A stretch of DNA of 32,460 bases from an uncultured Candidatus Altimarinota bacterium (GTDB lineage Bacteria > Patescibacteriota > Gracilibacteria > BD1-5 > UBA6164). Location: contig CALMJA010000091.1 of assembly GCA_937864295.1 (NCBI GenBank), forward strand, positions 1-32,460, read 5' to 3'. Within the stretch, counting starts at the first letter, position 1. Each line of letters starts with the position of its first letter. Positions 28,466 through 32,460 of the stretch are shown piece by piece. Under the pieces are notes generated by a model, which had not been told where the DNA came from, did no database searches, and was given only the letters and a program-made list of their open reading frames with translations. Both the position numbers and the translations under genes were made by a program.

Positions 28466-29512
28466 ATGAATTTAGAAGTAGTTTTAATACTCGTTGTTTT
28501 TGTATTGCTTGCAGTTATTTTTTATCTTTTTTCTAAATTGTGAAATAAATCTAATTCAAATGATAGTTTTAGGTTACTCCAAGATCAGATATTAGCACTT
28601 AACAAAAGTCTTGATTTTAAATTGTCAGAATCAAATAGAAATACTATGATACAATGAGAAATAAATACTAGTATTTCAAAAGAAGCAAGTCAAAAAATAG
28701 AAGAAATCACAAAAAAATTATCAAGTTTAGAAGAAACAAATAAACAAATAAAAGATATTTGAAGTCAATTAGAATGACTTGAATCTATACTTAAAAACCC
28801 AAAGCAAAGAGGTATTTTGTGAGAATATTTTTTAGAAAATGTACTTAAAAACATACTTCCTCCAGATAATTTTGAGTTGCAATATAGTTTTGCAAATGGG
28901 GAAATAGTAGATTGAGTTATATTTGTAAAAGAAAAAATTATTCCTATAGATTCTAAATTTTCTCTTGAAAATTATAATAAAATACTCGGGGAAGATAATC
29001 TGATACAAAAAGAAATCTATATAAAAGATTTTAAAAATGATTTAAAGAAAAGAATAGATGAAACAAGCAAATATATAAGACCTAGTGAGGGGACTATGGA
29101 TTTTGCTTTTATGTTTATTCCAAGTGAATGAATTTATTATGATTTACTTGTAAATAAAATATGAACTTTGAAGTCAAATACTATTGATTTAATAGAATAT
29201 GCTTTTAAAGAAAAAAAAGTAATTATAGTAAGTCCAACTAGTTTTTATGCATATTTACAAACAGTTATGCAAGGTCTTAGAGCTCTTCAAATAGAGGAAA
29301 AAGCACAAGATATTAAGAAACATGTTGAAAAATTATCGCGTCATCTTGATGCTTATGAAGAGTACTTAGAAAAGCTATGAAATAGTTTGTGAACAAGTAT
29401 AAATCATTATAATAATGCATACAAAAAATTTAATCTAATTGAAAAAGATGTTATTAAAATAACAGGGGAAGAACAAGAGAGTAACATAATACAATTAAAT
29501 TGACCAGAATAA
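28466..29512 (+). CDS. rmuC: DNA recombination protein RmuC
   Basis: The 348-residue product has an N-terminal membrane helix (about 4-25), a coiled-coil stretch (about 35-100) and the RmuC nuclease-like core: NPKQRGILGEYFLENVLKNI, then IIPIDSKFSLENYNKIL and FAFMFIPSEGIYYDLL, the conserved EAxF/FIP-type segments. RmuC limits DNA rearrangements and is often found near recombination genes. It is the last gene of the lipoprotein-HEPN-ruvA-rmuC operon and is followed by a strong terminator. Its length is somewhat short for the family (often 400-500 residues). Confidence 0.92.
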
Positions 29513-29515
29513 AAT

Positions 29516-29552
29516 AAAAAGCTTTTAGTATAGACTAAAAGCTTTTTATTTT
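29516..29552 (+). terminator. Terminator of the ruvA-rmuC operon
   Basis: A perfect 14-bp stem AAAAAGCTTTTAGT (29516-29529) with ACTAAAAGCTTTTT (29534-29547), loop ATAG, then T-rich sequence. It lies 4 bases after the rmuC stop. Confidence 0.9.
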
Positions 29553-29608
29553 ATAAAAATATTATGTGATTATATTTTTAAGTATTGCTATTTTTAAAAA
29601 ATATTGTT

Positions 29609-29691
29609 TTGTTAAATGTTAAAAAATAAAAAAGACTTATATATAGACACCTTAAAACCTTTTTTAACATTGTTAAAAAAACATTTAACAA
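29609..29691 (+). promoter_or_regulatory. Cluster of TGTTAAA/TTTAACA inverted repeats upstream of nrdA
   Basis: TTGTTAAATGTT (29609-29620) and AACATTTAACAA (29680-29691) are perfect inverted 12-mers. Between them TTTTTAACA-T-TGTTAAAAA (29661-29679) is a perfect 9-bp palindrome with a one-base centre. All four half-sites share TGTTAA. This is a plausible operator for a regulator of ribonucleotide reductase; it does not resemble the published NrdR box. No clear -10/-35 pair was identified in the 219-base gap 29553-29771, which holds no gene. Confidence 0.6.
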
Positions 29692-29771
29692 GGTTGTTCT
29701 AAAATTGTTAGCAAAAATTAGAAAAATCATTAAATTTCTCTAAGTCACTTTATTTTTTTATATAGGTTTTT

Positions 29772-32384
29772 ATGGTTATTAAAGTTATTAAAACAAGAGA
29801 TTGAGACTTGGTAAACTTCGACAGAAGTAGAATAGAAAGAGTTATTGAAAAAGCAGCTGAAAGTGTATGAGAAAAAGATTTGAGTTTTGTGGATCTTGTT
29901 ACGGATAAAGTAATAGAATCTTTAAATTTAAAATTAGAAAAATTTGATAAATCTCAGTTCATAACTATTGAAATGATTCAAGATCAAGTAGAAAGAGAAC
30001 TTATGGAATCTGGATATTTCCAAGTAATGAAACATTTTATTATTTATAGAAATAAAAGAGCTGAAGCTAGAGAATTAGCAAAAGAAAAAGTAGAAAAAAA
30101 ATTATCAGAAAATACTTTTAAAATAACTAAAACTACTTGAAAAAAAGAAAGTTTTGATATGAGTAAAGTAGAAAAAACTTATAAAATAGTATCTTACTGA
30201 CTTGCTCGTAAATGTAGATTTGAAGAAATAAGTGATAGTTTGAAAAAATATATAGTTGAAGGAATGAAAACTAGTGATATCACTAAAATGCTTATTAAAT
30301 CAGCTATAGATTTGATTTCTATTGAAAATACTTCTTGGCAATTTATTGCTTGAAGATTGGCTTTAATTGATCTTTATAAAGAAGCTTCAAATAATAGAAA
30401 AATGGATATTAAAAAAATCTATGAAGCAAAACACTATGTTGAATTATTTGATGAATATGTTAAATCTGGATTATACTCTAAAAATTTCTACAATTATTAT
30501 TCAAAAGAAGACATTTTAGAAGCAGGTAAATATCTGAAAAAAGAATACGATTTTGAATATAATTATACAACTATTTTGATGTATAAAAAGAGATATCTTT
30601 TAAATCCAAATAAAAAAGTAAAAGAATTACCACAAGAAATGTATATGAGTATAGCTTTATTTCTAGCTATGCCTGAACCAAAAGAAACAAGATTAAAGAT
30701 AGCAAAAAAAATCTATGATTATTGTGCTTCTGGAAAAATTTCACTTCCAACTCCAACTCTATTAAATGCTAGAACAAATTTTCATCAATTATCTAGTTGT
30801 TTTAAATTTAATGTTGAAGATGATTTAAGAGCTATTTATCATGCTATTGAAAATATGGCACAAGTTTCTAAATTTGGTGGATGAATTTGAGTTTATCTTT
30901 GAAATATTAGAAGTAGATGAGGTTATATTAGATGAGTAAAAGGTGCTGCTGGTTGAGTAAATCCTTGGATTAAAGTTATAAATGATACTGCTGTAGCTGT
31001 AAATCAATTATGAGCTAGAGCATGAGCTATAAGTGTAACTTTAGATGTTTTCCATAGAGATATTTATAGTTTTCTTGATTTACAAACTGAAACTTGAGAT
31101 ATAAGAAGTAAAGCTTTTGATGTATTTCCAGCTGTAAGTTTTCCAGATTTATTTATGGAAAGAGTTGCAAATGATGAAAATTGGACACTTTTTGATCCAA
31201 AAGAAATAACAGATAAAACAGGAAAAAGATTACAAGATCATTTTTGAGCTGAGTTCGAAGAATTTTATAGAAAATGTGAAAAAAATGATGTTTTAGAATT
31301 AAAAGAAGAAGTTTCTGCTCGTGATTTATTTAAAAAATATTTAAAAGCTACTGTTGAAACAGGTATGCCTTATGCATTTTTTAGAGATACTGTAAACAAA
31401 GCAAATCCAAATAAACATGCTTGAAATATATATTCTACTCAACTTTGTGTTGAAATATGTCAAAATACAAGTCCTTCTAAATTTGTTGAAGAAACAATAG
31501 AAGATGGAAAAATAGTTATTAAATACGAACCAGGAGATAGTGTAGTTTGTAACTTAGCTTCTATAAATGTAGCAAAAGTTAATACTCCTGAAGATATTAA
31601 AAAAGTAGTTCCAATTGCTATGAGATTACTTGATAATGTAATAGATTTAAATTTCTATCCTATAAAAGAAGCTGAAAAAACTGCAAAAAAATACAGATCA
31701 GTATGACTTGGATTTTTATGACTTGCTGAATATTTAGCTGTAAATAAATTGGCTTATGATAGTAAAGAAGCAAGAGATGTTGTTGATGAATTATTTGAAA
31801 AATATGCATATCAAACTCTTAAATCTTCAAATGAATTAGCTACAGAAAGAGGTACTTATGAAGTATATCAAGGTAGTGAATGGTCTAAATGAATTTTACT
31901 TTGAAAAGATGCAAATTGGTTTAGAAATAATTCAAAAATGAGCGCTCTATGGTTAGAATTAATTGAAAATATTAATAAAACTTGAGTAAGATTTGCTTAC
32001 CATTTAGCTCCAGCTCCAAATACTTCTACTGCTTTAGTAGTTGGTACAACAGCATCTATTCTTCCAATTTATAAAAAATATTTTGTTGAAACAAATGCTA
32101 TTGCTCCAAGTGTAAATGTGGCTCCAAATTTAAACGAAGAAAATTTTTGGTATTACAAAGAATATGTAAATATGAACATGAATGATGTAATTGATATGGT
32201 TTCAGTAATCTATAAATGGATTGACCAATCTATTTCATTTGAATGGATGATAAATCCAGCTAATGTTTCTCCAAAAGAACTTTATGAATATTATTTTAAA
32301 GCACATAGAGAAGGTATAAAAACAGTTTACTATGTTAGATCTATGAGTCTTGAAGTAAAAGAATGTGTAAGTTGTAGTGGGTAA
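29772..32384 (+). CDS. nrdA: Ribonucleoside-diphosphate reductase large subunit (class I)
   Basis: The 870-residue product starts with two ATP-cone-like regions (about 1-90, starting [20 protein letters not shown], and about 118-210), the second degenerate. The core has [19 protein letters not shown] (C343), FGGGIGVYLGNIRSRGGYI, C559 in QLCVEICQ with E561, C593 in VCNLASINV, and [20 protein letters not shown]; the tail has [18 protein letters not shown] with C865 and C868, the thiol shuttle pair. It makes deoxynucleotides. The N-C-E active-site triad of most class I enzymes has Gln557 at the Asn position. NrdB, the radical-generating small subunit, is not in the window. The ATG start lies directly before the ATP cone; no Shine-Dalgarno. 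Confidence 0.95.
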
Positions 32385-32414
32385 AAAATAAGCACTTTTA
32401 AGTGCTTATTTTTT
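32384..32414 (+). terminator. Terminator of nrdA
   Basis: AAAAATAAGCACTT pairs with AAGTGCTTATTTTT around a tiny loop, with a T-run to about 32415, directly after the nrdA stop. The last 45 bases of the window hold nothing I can identify. Confidence 0.85.
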
Positions 32415-32460
32415 TGTATATTAAATCTATATTAAATTTTTTACAATATAAAAAAATGTG

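Noticed and set aside
1-32460. CRISPR array, transposon or integrase
   Set aside because: No regularly spaced repeats, transposase-like proteins or terminal inverted repeats were found on reading both strands.

Overview
The window comes from a bacterium that reads UGA as glycine (genetic code 25), is very AT-rich (about a quarter G+C by eye) and has compact operons. This points to the candidate phyla Absconditabacteria (SR1) or Gracilibacteria (BD1-5/GN02), Patescibacteria/CPR lineages known for this code; the sequence does not decide between them. The recoding can be seen directly: in-frame TGA falls on invariant glycines of well-known proteins, including both glycines of the SecA Walker A loop (codons at 25966-25968 and 25960-25962), the VDEAGRG motif of RNase HII, the LspA GNGIER motif and the HhH motifs of RuvA. 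With TGA read as stop nearly every gene looks broken; with TGA read as Gly all are intact.

Layout. 1-660: end of an rRNA operon (23S 3' end, 5S), then tRNA-Arg(UCU), tRNA-Val(UAC) and a terminator. 745-1503: a sugar-isomerase-like TIM barrel protein. 1530-7781 (minus): a nine-gene run read from ybeY through PrgI, a TraC-like protein, a VirB2-like T4SS pilin, a PH-like membrane protein, a holin-IV-family protein, SecG, a large family-5 solute-binding protein and a multi-pass membrane protein. 7829-8088 (plus): an apparently independent structured RNA with its own promoter and strong terminator, followed by a [4Fe-4S] ferredoxin. 8425-14906 (plus): a cell-surface block with a type IV pilin-like protein, a carboxypeptidase-regulatory-domain membrane protein, a small Cys-rich exported protein and a 1215-residue secreted protein. 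14945-16672 (minus): lspA, a membrane protein and an AMMECR1 protein. 16733-16951 (plus): a small gene with a near-perfect promoter and a strong Shine-Dalgarno, compositionally unlike its neighbours. 16993-18285 (minus): a MtaB-like tRNA methylthiotransferase. 18365-20663 (plus): a fused RNase HII-QueH protein and two unknown genes. 20671-26358 (minus): a membrane-anchored PKD protein, a 49-residue Ala-rich protein and SecA. 26487-29512 (plus): lipoprotein, HEPN-like protein, ruvA, rmuC. 29772-32384 (plus): ribonucleotide reductase large subunit behind a cluster of inverted repeats.

The genes fit a host-associated cell with a large investment in its envelope: Sec export (SecA, SecG), lipoprotein maturation (LspA with a lipoprotein substrate nearby), pilin, surface proteins with Ig/PKD-like domains, and a reduced T4SS-like module. 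Translation and tRNA modification (YbeY, MtaB, QueH) and DNA repair (RuvA, RmuC, RNase HII) make up most of the rest. Most of the most promising unknowns are the structured RNA at 7864-8088, the RNase HII-QueH fusion, the PrgI/TraC/pilin module embedded in a housekeeping operon, the atypical gene at 16733 and the HEPN gene cotranscribed with ruvA. No CRISPR array, insertion sequence or integrase was seen.
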